Shown here: piece after piece, positions 11,502 through 19,098 of the stretch
Layout: every line of letters starts with the position of its first letter
Position numbering within the stretch: position 1 is the stretch's first letter
NCBI RefSeq assembly: GCF_030064165.1
Contig: NZ_CP125947.1
Coordinates: 558,001-622,000 of the forward strand
Length of the DNA stretch: 64,000 nucleotides
Reading direction: 5' to 3'
From: Comamonas resistens
GTDB lineage: Bacteria; Pseudomonadota; Gammaproteobacteria; Burkholderiales; Burkholderiaceae_C
Made by a program: the position numbers and the translations under genes
The notes under the pieces: generated by a model
Told to the model about the DNA's origin: nothing
The model's database searches: none
Seen by the model: the letters and a program-made list of their open reading frames with translations, nothing else

Positions 11502-12121
11502 TTCAGTCTCACGAACAGTTGCGTCAGCTCTATGCTGAGCCTGCCGAGCGGGCCTTGCTCAAGCAGCAACTGGAGCTCGACCGCTACTGCCTGCGCTTCA
11601 TCGCCCTGTCGCCGTTTGTGGTTCTGGCCACAGGTGGTGCCAACGGAGCCATGCTCGACGCTTCGCCGCGCGGTGGCAAGCCCGGTTTCGTCAAGGCGCC
11701 AGATGCCCAGACACTGTTGATCCCAGACGCGGGCGGCAACAACCGCCTCGACAGTTTCAGCAATCTGATCGACGACCCGCGCCTGGGTCTGCTGTTCTTT
11801 GTACCGGGGTTTGATGAAACCCTGCGCGTCAACGGCACGGCGCGACTGCGCGATGAGGCGCATTACACAGCGCTGTTCGCCAGCGACCATTTCCGTCCCA
11901 GGCTGGTGATCGAAGTACAGGTGCAAGAGGCCTATCTGCACTGCGCCAAGGCCTTGATGCGCTCCAGGCTCTGGAGTGCCGAGGCGCAGGTGCCGCGCAA
12001 GGTGATGCCATCGCTCAACCAGATGATCCAGTCACAGCTAGGCATGACCAGCGAGCCTGAATCGCAGGAAGCCATGGTGGCGCGCTATGCGTCACTGATT
12101 GCCCAGGAGCAGAACCGATGA
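11498..12121 (+). CDS. Pyridoxamine-phosphate-oxidase-family flavin split-barrel protein (MSMEG_1061-like)
   Basis: 207 residues. Features of the FMN-binding split barrel: SPFVVLATGGANG, DASPRGGKPGFVKAPD, then NNRLDSFSNLIDDPRLGLLFFVPG and TLRVNGTARL. The conserved C-terminal part contains HCAKALMRSRLW. This subgroup is often annotated as a pyridoxamine 5'-phosphate oxidase family protein, but the reaction is unknown. ATG overlaps the stop of the DUF695-like gene (ATGA). A decayed copy of its last 80 codons lies at 26790-27028. Confidence 0.85.
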   Translation: MIQSHEQLRQLYAEPAERALLKQQLELDRYCLRFIALSPFVVLATGGANGAMLDASPRGGKPGFVKAPDAQTLLIPDAGGNNRLDSFSNLIDDPRLGLLFFVPGFDETLRVNGTARLRDEAHYTALFASDHFRPRLVIEVQVQEAYLHCAKALMRSRLWSAEAQVPRKVMPSLNQMIQSQLGMTSEPESQEAMVARYASLIAQEQNR

Positions 12122-12191
12122 AGTGCGCAGCGGCAGTGGGCGTGGATCTGGCCGATGGCCTGCATGCAGGCTAGGCCACCTGGGGCGGTGA

Positions 12192-14564
12192 ATGCCTAGG
12201 CCCTGGGCGGCAGCTTCGATGACGCGGCTGCTGTGGCGCTTTGCCGCCATGCTGGCCGTCATTTGCGCAGCGACGCTGCTTGCCGGCGGTTACCTGACAG
12301 AGAACACCTTGCGCAGCGCGCAGCAGGAGGCATTCACGGACCGTTTTATGCTGGCTTCCCAGCGTGCGGCCACGGCTGCGGAGAATGCCCTGGCGTTGGG
12401 CGTTCCCTTGGCTCCAGACACGCCCCTGGCCGGGCTGCTGGCGCGTGAGGCGGCGCTGGAGCCGGCGCTGAGCTCTTTTGTGATTGATTCCGCACAGGGC
12501 GAACCGCTGCTTGCCGTGACCGTTGGTCAGCCAGCTGCGATGCAGGGGGGGGCACAAGCCAGCACGCCTATCCGCAATGATCTGGGTCAGACAGTGGCCT
12601 GGGCCAGGTTGCACTATGACGACAGCGCACTGAGCGCCGCGCAGCAGCGGCTGCATCAGGCGGTGCTATGGGCCGTCTGGCCTGCGCTGGCCCTGGTGTG
12701 TGCGGCGCTGGGGTTGCTGTGCGGGGGGCTGGTGGCCAGGCTCGGACGGCGGCATCGGCCGCTGGGGCTGCCAGGAGGGGAGCGCGCCCTGCTGACCGTC
12801 GCTTCGGCGCTGCTGCTGGGGGCTGCGCTGGCCTGGGTGGGCTGGCAGGCCGGCGTGGCGGGTCGGGCCAGCATCCAGCCCGACCAGATCGCCAAGGCCC
12901 AGGCCATGGTTCGCTCCAGTGCCGCGCTGATTGCCAGGGCTCTGGAAGCAGGCGTGCCCGCCGATGCGCTGGTGGGTGTCGAGGCACACGCGGCGGCATT
13001 GCACGCGCAAAGCCCTGAAATCGCCGAGCTGGCTTTTCTGGCCCCTGACGGACGCCTGTTGGCCGGAACCGTTCCGGCAGAAGGCCGGCTCCCGGTCCGG
13101 GCTCCGGTGCTGACGGCCGCCGGTCAGGAGCGGCAGGCCGGCGAGGTGGTATTGGCACTGGACCCCGGCGTGCTGACGCGCAGGCTGCAGGCCACGCTGC
13201 TGGACCTGGCATTTCTGGGTGCGATCTGTCTGCTGATGGCGCTGGAGTTGCTGGCGCTAGGCCTGGGCACGCGCGGCGCCCGCGCGCTGGCCGCGGCCGA
13301 TGCGCGCCGCAACCGCCGGGCGCAGGCTGCGCCCGGTGCTGCTGCACAGCCCTGGCGCACTACCGGTGCTGCAGCTGTGCGGCCGGCGTTGTTCCTGTTC
13401 ATGCTGGCCGAGGAATTGACGCGGCCCTTCTTGCCGACCTGGGCGCGCGCGCTGGCGCCCACTGACGGCCCGCTGTCACCGAATCTGCTGGCCAGCCTGC
13501 CGCTGGTTGTATTCCTGGCGGTCGTGGCCCTGCTGCAATGGCCTCTGGCCGCCTGGTCAGAGCGCCTCGGACGCCGTTCGGGGCTGATACTTGGCGCACT
13601 GCTGGGTGCTGCGGGTCTGGCTCTGGCTGCGGCCCTGCCCGGATACGCCGCGCTGGTTGCGGCGCGCCTGCTGGGTGCGGTCGGCTTTGCCATGGTGTTC
13701 GTATCGGCGCAGGGCGCCGCCATCGACGGCTCGGCCAGCCATGACCGCGCGCGCAGCCTGGCGCAGTTCGTGCGTGCCATTCTGGTGGCTGGCCTGTGCG
13801 GGCCGCCACTGGGTGGGCTGGCCGCTGATCGCTGGGGAGCTCCTGCAGCCTTTGCCTTGGCGGCTTGCGTGGCCTTGCTGGCCGCCGCCGTGGCCTGGAG
13901 GCAGATGCCAGCCCCCTCCCGGGCCGTGCAGCAGCCCGTGGCTGCGGTGCAAGGCCTTTCCTGGTCGGCCATGCTGCGCCAGCCCGGCCTTGGGGCCCTG
14001 CTGCTGGGCTGTGCACTGCCGGCCAAGCTGTTGCTGGCAGCGCTGTGTTTTTACCTGCTACCCATGCATTTGCAGGACATGGGCTATGGCAGTGCCGTTA
14101 CCGGACGGCTGCAGACCATTTATCCGCTGACCATGGTTCTGCTGGTTCCACTGGCCGCGCGCCTGGCGGATCGTTGGCGGCGGCGCGGCAGCTTTGTCGT
14201 GGTCGGGGGACTGCTGGCCGGAGCCAGCGCCATGCTGGCCTGGCCCATGGATGCAGACCCCATGCAGCTGGCGCTGATTCTGCTTGGATTGGGTCTGGGG
14301 CAGGCGCTGTCCATCACGCCCCAGTCGGCCCTGGTCGCTGATCTGGCTCGCAGCCTGCCGGCTCGCCAGGGGGCTGGCCTGCTAGGTCTGTTCAGGCTGA
14401 CAGAGCGTGGCGGCAGCGCCTTGGGGCCTGCCTTGGGTGCCTGGCTGCTGCCTGCCGTTGGCTTCAGCCCGGCGCTGGCGGTCATCGGCGCACTGGTGCT
14501 TGGCGGTAGTCTGGCCTATGGCTGTAGCCTGAGCCGGCAGAAGGCGCTGCGTACCAGAGGCTGA
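12192..14564 (+). CDS. MFS-type membrane protein with two N-terminal sensor-like segments
   Basis: 790 residues, far longer than a usual 400-residue MFS protein. Order: TM (about 17-38), extracytoplasmic segment (39-150), TM pair (about 152-216), a second extracytoplasmic segment (217-335), TM (336-358), then a full 12-helix MFS core (about 400-780) with the usual loop-2/3 motif (SERLGRRSG) and its repeat (LADRWRRRG). The two extracytoplasmic segments resemble each other loosely and look like double-sensor input domains. Start may be ATG 12219 instead, which puts MTRLLWRF right before the first TM. It heads a chain of genes ending in an RsbU phosphatase. Its ligand is unknown. Confidence 0.8.
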   Translation: MPRPWAAASMTRLLWRFAAMLAVICAATLLAGGYLTENTLRSAQQEAFTDRFMLASQRAATAAENALALGVPLAPDTPLAGLLAREAALEPALSSFVIDSAQGEPLLAVTVGQPAAMQGGAQASTPIRNDLGQTVAWARLHYDDSALSAAQQRLHQAVLWAVWPALALVCAALGLLCGGLVARLGRRHRPLGLPGGERALLTVASALLLGAALAWVGWQAGVAGRASIQPDQIAKAQAMVRSSAALIARALEAGVPADALVGVEAHAAALHAQSPEIAELAFLAPDGRLLAGTVPAEGRLPVRAPVLTAAGQERQAGEVVLALDPGVLTRRLQATLLDLAFLGAICLLMALELLALGLGTRGARALAAADARRNRRAQAAPGAAAQPWRTTGAAAVRPALFLFMLAEELTRPFLPTWARALAPTDGPLSPNLLASLPLVVFLAVVALLQWPLAAWSERLGRRSGLILGALLGAAGLALAAALPGYAALVAARLLGAVGFAMVFVSAQGAAIDGSASHDRARSLAQFVRAILVAGLCGPPLGGLAADRWGAPAAFALAACVALLAAAVAWRQMPAPSRAVQQPVAAVQGLSWSAMLRQPGLGALLLGCALPAKLLLAALCFYLLPMHLQDMGYGSAVTGRLQTIYPLTMVLLVPLAARLADRWRRRGSFVVVGGLLAGASAMLAWPMDADPMQLALILLGLGLGQALSITPQSALVADLARSLPARQGAGLLGLFRLTERGGSALGPALGAWLLPAVGFSPALAVIGALVLGGSLAYGCSLSRQKALRTRG

Positions 14565-14605
14565 ATATTTGGCCTGAGAGGCGGTGGCGGGCACATCGAT
14601 TGAAC

Positions 14606-14626
14606 AGAATTTTTTGAAAAAATTCT
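14606..14626. promoter_or_regulatory. AT-rich perfect palindrome before the SBP gene
   Basis: AGAATTTTTT-G-AAAAAATTCT, perfect over 10 bp per arm, 29 bp upstream of the substrate-binding protein start. It stands out in very GC-rich surroundings. It may be an operator or a weak hairpin; it lacks a GC stem for an intrinsic terminator. Confidence 0.45.
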
Positions 14627-14654
14627 TGTAAGGCTTTGTGAGAGACTAGTGCGC

Positions 14655-15713
14655 ATGTCACGCCGCCGCTTTCTCCGCCATTGCCTGCAGGGCACCAGCT
14701 TGCCCATGCTTGGACCGCTGTCTGCCATGGCTGCTCCGGTGTTGCAGCCGGTGGGCGGCCGGGCTTTCCATATTCTGATGATCACTTTTCGTGGTGAAAC
14801 CGATGTGGACAAGGGCTTCCGGGCCTATCTGGCCGATGCCGGGCTGCAGGTACGTTACACGGTGCGCGATGTGCAGCAGGATGTCTCCCGCATTCCTGCC
14901 ATCCTGCAGGAAGCAAAGGCGCTGGCACCGGACCTGATCTATGTCTGGGGCACGCCCGTCACGCTGGCCGTGGTGGGACCCTATGACGAACCCGACACGC
15001 AGCGACGCTATGTGCACGATATTCCCGTGGTCTTTGCGCTGGTGGCCGCGCCTGTGCAGTCGCGCATCGTGCCGCGGCTTGACGTACCGGGGCGCAAGGT
15101 GACAGGAGCCGTGCATGTGGTGCCGCCCGAGGTACAGCTGCGCGTCATGCAGAACTACCGGCCTTTCACCAAGCTGGGCGTGCTCTACAACGGAGCCGAG
15201 CCCAATTCACGGGCCATCGTGGCCCAGGCCAGGGTTTTTTGCCAGCGCCAGGGCGCTGAGTTGGTGGAGCGTACCTTTCACACGAATGAGCAAGGCCAGC
15301 CCGTGGGCGACGGCGTGGAAGACCTGGTGGCGCAAATCCACGCCGCAGGCGCGCAATGGCTGTACCTGCTGCCCGACACCTTCCTGGGAACGCTGTACGG
15401 TCGAATCACCCCCGCAGCATTGCAGCTGCAACTGCCGTCCTTCGGTGCGGCGGAGCTGGCCGTGCGCTCGGGCGGTGCGTTGCTGGGGCTGGTCAGCCGC
15501 TATTACTCGGTGGGACAACTGGCTGGCGCCAAGGCCGTGGACATCCTGGTCGGCGGCAAGCCGGCAGGCGCACTGCCCGTGGAAACGCTCAAGCGCTTTT
15601 CCCTGCTGGTCAATATGCGCGTCGCCCATAGCTTGCGCATGTATCCGCCCATCGACATGCTCAACTACGCTGAAGTCATTGCCGTGGGCGATGCAGCGGC
15701 CTTCTCGTCATGA
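14655..15713 (+). CDS. Tat-exported ABC-type substrate-binding protein (PF04392-like), orphan
   Basis: About 352 residues. The N-terminus SRRRFLRH followed by a hydrophobic stretch and AMA-AP is a twin-arginine signal peptide. The mature part has the two-lobe Rossmann layout of the ABC substrate-binding family that includes TrpX (ITFRGETDVDKGFRAYL, VYVWGTPVTLAV-like strand, KLGVLYNGAEPNSR, GLVSRYYSVGQLAG). No ABC permease or ATPase gene is near, so it may act as a ligand receptor for the sensor proteins downstream rather than in transport (inference). In-frame GTG at 14649 is an alternative start. It overlaps the next gene by 4 bp. Confidence 0.85.
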   Translation: MSRRRFLRHCLQGTSLPMLGPLSAMAAPVLQPVGGRAFHILMITFRGETDVDKGFRAYLADAGLQVRYTVRDVQQDVSRIPAILQEAKALAPDLIYVWGTPVTLAVVGPYDEPDTQRRYVHDIPVVFALVAAPVQSRIVPRLDVPGRKVTGAVHVVPPEVQLRVMQNYRPFTKLGVLYNGAEPNSRAIVAQARVFCQRQGAELVERTFHTNEQGQPVGDGVEDLVAQIHAAGAQWLYLLPDTFLGTLYGRITPAALQLQLPSFGAAELAVRSGGALLGLVSRYYSVGQLAGAKAVDILVGGKPAGALPVETLKRFSLLVNMRVAHSLRMYPPIDMLNYAEVIAVGDAAAFSS

Positions 15714-16387
15714 CGAACCCGGCTCCCGACGCAAGCCGCCTGCAGTGGCGCCTGCTGCAGGAGGCAGACCTGCAGTCCATGTATGGACTGCATTTGCTCA
15801 GCATTGCCGGCATGGCCGCTCAGGCGGTCAAGCCCGAGACGCGGGAATTCATGCTGAGCCTGTTGCAGGGCCGGGGGCGCGTGATCGGCGCCTGGCATGA
15901 AGATGCCCTCGTTGCCTATGGCGTGCTGCAGCATGATTTACTCGAGCACGACGATCCGCGCAGCCTGTTGGGACTGACGGCGGCCCAGCCGGTCTGCAAG
16001 CTCGCGGGTGCGGCCGTGGACCCAGGTTGGCGCGGCCAGGGGTTGCAGCGTGCGCTGATCCGGCGCCGCATGGACTGTGCTCCCCGTGACGCCGCGCTGT
16101 TTGCCACCGCCGCACCCTGTAATCTGCCCAGCTGGCATAACCTGCTGGCCTGCGGCTTTGCGGTGCGTGCGCTGCAATACCTCTACGGCGGCCATGCGCG
16201 CTATCTGCTTGCCCTGCTCCCGCAGGAGCAGGCTGTCTCGCTGCGGCCCGAAGCGGAGGTGTGCGTGGAACTGGACAACGGCGAGCTGCCGCAGCAGCAG
16301 GCCCTGCTGATGCAGGGGTGGCGCGGCACGGCTGTCGGCATGGCCGCCGGCAGCCTGCGTCTGGTGACGACTGTGAAGGGCAGGTAG
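15710..16387 (+). CDS. GNAT-family N-acetyltransferase-like protein
   Basis: 225 residues. The GNAT core is recognisable: a strand/loop with the acetyl-CoA-binding pattern VDPGWRGQGLQRALIRRRMD (about 103-122), where R-G-Q-G-L is the diphosphate loop. Earlier it has ADLQSMYGLHLLSI as the first helix. The acceptor substrate is unknown. ATG overlaps the upstream stop (ATGA) and the next gene starts 2 bp after, so it is translated as part of the RsbU gene chain. Confidence 0.82.
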   Translation: MTNPAPDASRLQWRLLQEADLQSMYGLHLLSIAGMAAQAVKPETREFMLSLLQGRGRVIGAWHEDALVAYGVLQHDLLEHDDPRSLLGLTAAQPVCKLAGAAVDPGWRGQGLQRALIRRRMDCAPRDAALFATAAPCNLPSWHNLLACGFAVRALQYLYGGHARYLLALLPQEQAVSLRPEAEVCVELDNGELPQQQALLMQGWRGTAVGMAAGSLRLVTTVKGR

Positions 16388-16389
16388 CC

Positions 16390-17538
16390 ATGAGCCTGCA
16401 GCTTGCCGCGCATGATGGGCCGCGCCTGTGCATAGACCTTGGCGCGCTGGAGCACAACTGGCAGGTCGTGCGCGGCGTCTGCCCGGGCAGCCGTGTCGGC
16501 GCTGTGGTCAAGAACGATGCCTACGGCCTGGGAGTTTCGAACGTCGTCCCTCAACTGTGGCAATGGGGCTGCCGCGATTTCTGGGTGGCGACCGTGGACG
16601 AGGCGCTGGCCGTGCGAGCCTGTCTGCCTGCGGATGCGAGGGCGGCGGGGCTGCGTATCCTGGTGCTCAATGGCCTGGCCGGGCTGACCGCTGAAGATTT
16701 TGCTGCGCATGGCCTGACCCCTGTGCTCGCCGGGCCCCATGAGCTGGCGGCCCTGACCGGTTATGCCGCGCGCCATGACAAGCGCTTTCCTGTGGCCCTG
16801 CACCTCGATACGGGGCTGACGCGCCTGGGCTTTGGCACTGCAGAGCTGGCGCAATTGCAATCCGGCTCCAGGCTCTGGGACGATGCCCAGGTTCAGCTGT
16901 GGGTGACCCATCTGGGGCGCTTCCACGACCCCGAGGCGCTGCAGTGCCAACGCCAGCGTGAGCGCTTTGTGCAATGGACGGCGCAACTGCCGCGGGCCGA
17001 GCGCAGCGTCGCCACCTCGTCCAGTGTGTTCGCGGGGCCGGGCTGGCATTTCGAGCAGGTGCGCGTCGGCAGCGCCTTGTTCGGCGTGCCCATAGGCGCG
17101 CACGCCGCCGAGCTGCTGCAGCCCGTGGCCAGCCTGAGAGCGCCTGTGCTGCGCGTGGCCGATGTGTCCGAGGGCACCGAGGTCGGCTATGCGGGCAGCT
17201 ATGTCACGGGCGGCCCGCGGCGCATCGCCACCGTGGCCATGGGCTACGGTCATGGCCTGCCGTTCAGTCTGGTCAACTGCGGCCACCTGATCCTGGCGGG
17301 ACGGCCGGCTCCCATCGTCGGTGGCGTGGCCATGGGCATGGTGGGGCTGGATGTGAGTGGCTATGCGCCCGGAGAAATCCAGCCTGGCATGTGGGCCGAG
17401 GTCTATGGTCGGCAGCAGCCGCTGCAAACGCTGGCCGCAGCGGCCGGCGTAGCCGCCAATGTAGTGCTGGCGCTGTCGGCCGCACTGGCACCGCACCGCC
17501 GCCAGTGCGGCGCGGCCGAAACCATGGAGGCCGCATGA
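16390..17538 (+). CDS. Alanine-racemase-like PLP protein
   Basis: 382 residues, alanine racemase fold and length. The PLP lysine is in AVVKNDAYGLG, and DTGLTRLGF, THLGRFHD, VRVGSALFG and EVGYAGSY align with active-site blocks of Alr. Two usual positions differ: GYADG reads GYGHG, and the VSMD block reads VAMG, losing the aspartate. It may thus be a racemase with another substrate or a PLP-binding sensor component. A housekeeping alr would not be expected inside a regulatory gene chain. It overlaps the next gene by 4 bp (ATGA). Confidence 0.85.
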   Translation: MSLQLAAHDGPRLCIDLGALEHNWQVVRGVCPGSRVGAVVKNDAYGLGVSNVVPQLWQWGCRDFWVATVDEALAVRACLPADARAAGLRILVLNGLAGLTAEDFAAHGLTPVLAGPHELAALTGYAARHDKRFPVALHLDTGLTRLGFGTAELAQLQSGSRLWDDAQVQLWVTHLGRFHDPEALQCQRQRERFVQWTAQLPRAERSVATSSSVFAGPGWHFEQVRVGSALFGVPIGAHAAELLQPVASLRAPVLRVADVSEGTEVGYAGSYVTGGPRRIATVAMGYGHGLPFSLVNCGHLILAGRPAPIVGGVAMGMVGLDVSGYAPGEIQPGMWAEVYGRQQPLQTLAAAAGVAANVVLALSAALAPHRRQCGAAETMEAA

Positions 17539-18296
17539 CGCTGCCGGGGCGCATCCATGCTGTCGTGCAGGTCTGTGTGCTGGCCCTGCTGGCGGCCTTG
17601 CTGCTGCTCACGCAGCAGGCCGAGCGCACCCGTCAGGCAGATATGGAAGCGCAGCTCGATGGCTATCTGCTGCGCAGCTTGCGCACCACGGCCGAGAACT
17701 TCCTCTCCACGGGATTGCAGCTGGAGCAGATGGAGGCGCTGCAGGGCGTGATCGAGCGCGAGCAGGCTTCCTTTGCACGGGTCGTTGCCATTGATGTCTA
17801 TGCCGCCAGCGGCAGCGTGCTCTACAGCACCGATGTCGACAGCCGCGGCCGGCCCGTGCCCGACGACTGGCGTCGGTATCTGGCTCAGGAGCAGCCCTGG
17901 CATGCCGAATCGCTGATGCTGCGGCAGATCGGCCAACGTTTTGACAACGACCTGGGCCAGGCGGCGGGAGGCATCGTCATCACCCTCTCCACTGCACCTG
18001 TTCCGCAAACGCTGGAACAGTGGAAACAAAAAGGGCAGCAGGGGCTGCAATGGTTGATGCTGGCGGCCTTGGCCTGCCTGGTGGCCTGGGCCTGCGTGTA
18101 CATGGGGCTCAAATTTCTGCTGCGGCCCTACGGCAATGCCGCACGCATTCTGCAAGGCAGGCCGTTGGCCCAGAGCGATGCACAGACGACTGCGCTGACG
18201 CAGGCGGCCTTGCGCCAGCGCGGGCAGTGGCAGGCCATGCAGCAAGGCTGCCAGCAGAGCATGAAGCAGCTGGAGGAGCTGGATCATGAGGCTTGA
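17535..18296 (+). CDS. Two-TM sensor-like membrane protein, no output domain
   Basis: 253 residues. TM at about 8-26, an extracytoplasmic segment of about 140 residues (with VIEREQASFARVVAIDVYA, then VLYSTDVDSRGR, like a double-sensor/PAS-type fold), a second TM near 175-197 (WLMLAALACLVAWACVYMG) and a short Gln-rich cytoplasmic coil. There is no kinase, GGDEF or phosphatase domain. It starts inside the alr-like stop and overlaps the next gene by 11 bp. Likely an input subunit for the RsbU phosphatase two genes on (inference). Confidence 0.75.
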   Translation: MTLPGRIHAVVQVCVLALLAALLLLTQQAERTRQADMEAQLDGYLLRSLRTTAENFLSTGLQLEQMEALQGVIEREQASFARVVAIDVYAASGSVLYSTDVDSRGRPVPDDWRRYLAQEQPWHAESLMLRQIGQRFDNDLGQAAGGIVITLSTAPVPQTLEQWKQKGQQGLQWLMLAALACLVAWACVYMGLKFLLRPYGNAARILQGRPLAQSDAQTTALTQAALRQRGQWQAMQQGCQQSMKQLEELDHEA

Positions 18297-19098
18297 GCGC
18301 AGTTTTCCGGCCCTGCAGGATCTGCGCTGGCGTGCGGGCCTGCTGGCTTTTGCGGTGCTGCTCGTCGTCGGCAGTGGCTGCGCGCTGTGGGCCCTGCACG
18401 AACTGCGCATAGGGGGCGCACGCGCTGCCAGTCAGGATGCTCGGGCCATGGCCCGGTCCGTGGCCCAGACCCTGGCCCAGCAACTGGGGCGCGCGGCAAG
18501 GCTGGGTATTCCGCTGCAGGAGCTGCCGGGCGTGGCGCCCTACCTTGCGGCGGCACTTGAGCGCCAGTCCGCGCTGGCCTCGATTGCGGTGGTGCTGCCT
18601 GACGGCCGCACGCTGCATGCCGTGGGGGCCGAGTCCGCTCCCGGCGATGCAGCAGACTCGGTTCGCGTGGAGATCGCTGCCAAGAAAGGGGTGGCCGGTG
18701 CCGTGGTGGCTGTGGCAGGAGGCCGTGCCGCCAGGCCGCAAAGTCTGGCGCGGGCTCAGGCGCTGAGCGCAGCAGCGGTGCTGGCGCTGGCTGTGGGCGC
18801 AGGCCTGTGGGCGGCGCTGGGGCCGGGCGCGCAGCTGGAGCGCCAGCGCCGGGCGGCAAGGGCCTGGCTGGAGGGGGGCGTACTGGCCGATATTTCCGGG
18901 CTGGAGGTCCTGTGCCGTGGAGGCGGGTTGCAGCCCCTGTTGGAAGCCCTGACCCAGGGCGATGCCGAGCAGCGCGCGGCGCAAGAGGCTGTGAAGGCCT
19001 ATGCCCAGGAGTTGCTGGCCATGGATTTCGACGGACTGATGCGTGAAGACATAGAGCGCATCGTGAACCCTGCCGCCGGGCAGTCGGAGGAAGGCTGA
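18286..19098 (+). CDS. Second two-TM sensor-like membrane protein
   Basis: 270 residues. Similar plan to its upstream neighbour: TM near 18-40, extracytoplasmic segment with VAPYLAAALERQSALASIAVVLPDGR (quoted only in part in other tools; key residues LPDGRTL), TM near 160-178, then a cytoplasmic helical tail of about 90 residues without a known output domain. It overlaps the gene before by 11 bp and touches the RsbU gene after it (stop 19096-19098, ATG 19099). It probably senses an extracytoplasmic signal together with the other membrane proteins of this chain. Confidence 0.72.
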   Translation: MRLERSFPALQDLRWRAGLLAFAVLLVVGSGCALWALHELRIGGARAASQDARAMARSVAQTLAQQLGRAARLGIPLQELPGVAPYLAAALERQSALASIAVVLPDGRTLHAVGAESAPGDAADSVRVEIAAKKGVAGAVVAVAGGRAARPQSLARAQALSAAAVLALAVGAGLWAALGPGAQLERQRRAARAWLEGGVLADISGLEVLCRGGGLQPLLEALTQGDAEQRAAQEAVKAYAQELLAMDFDGLMREDIERIVNPAAGQSEEG

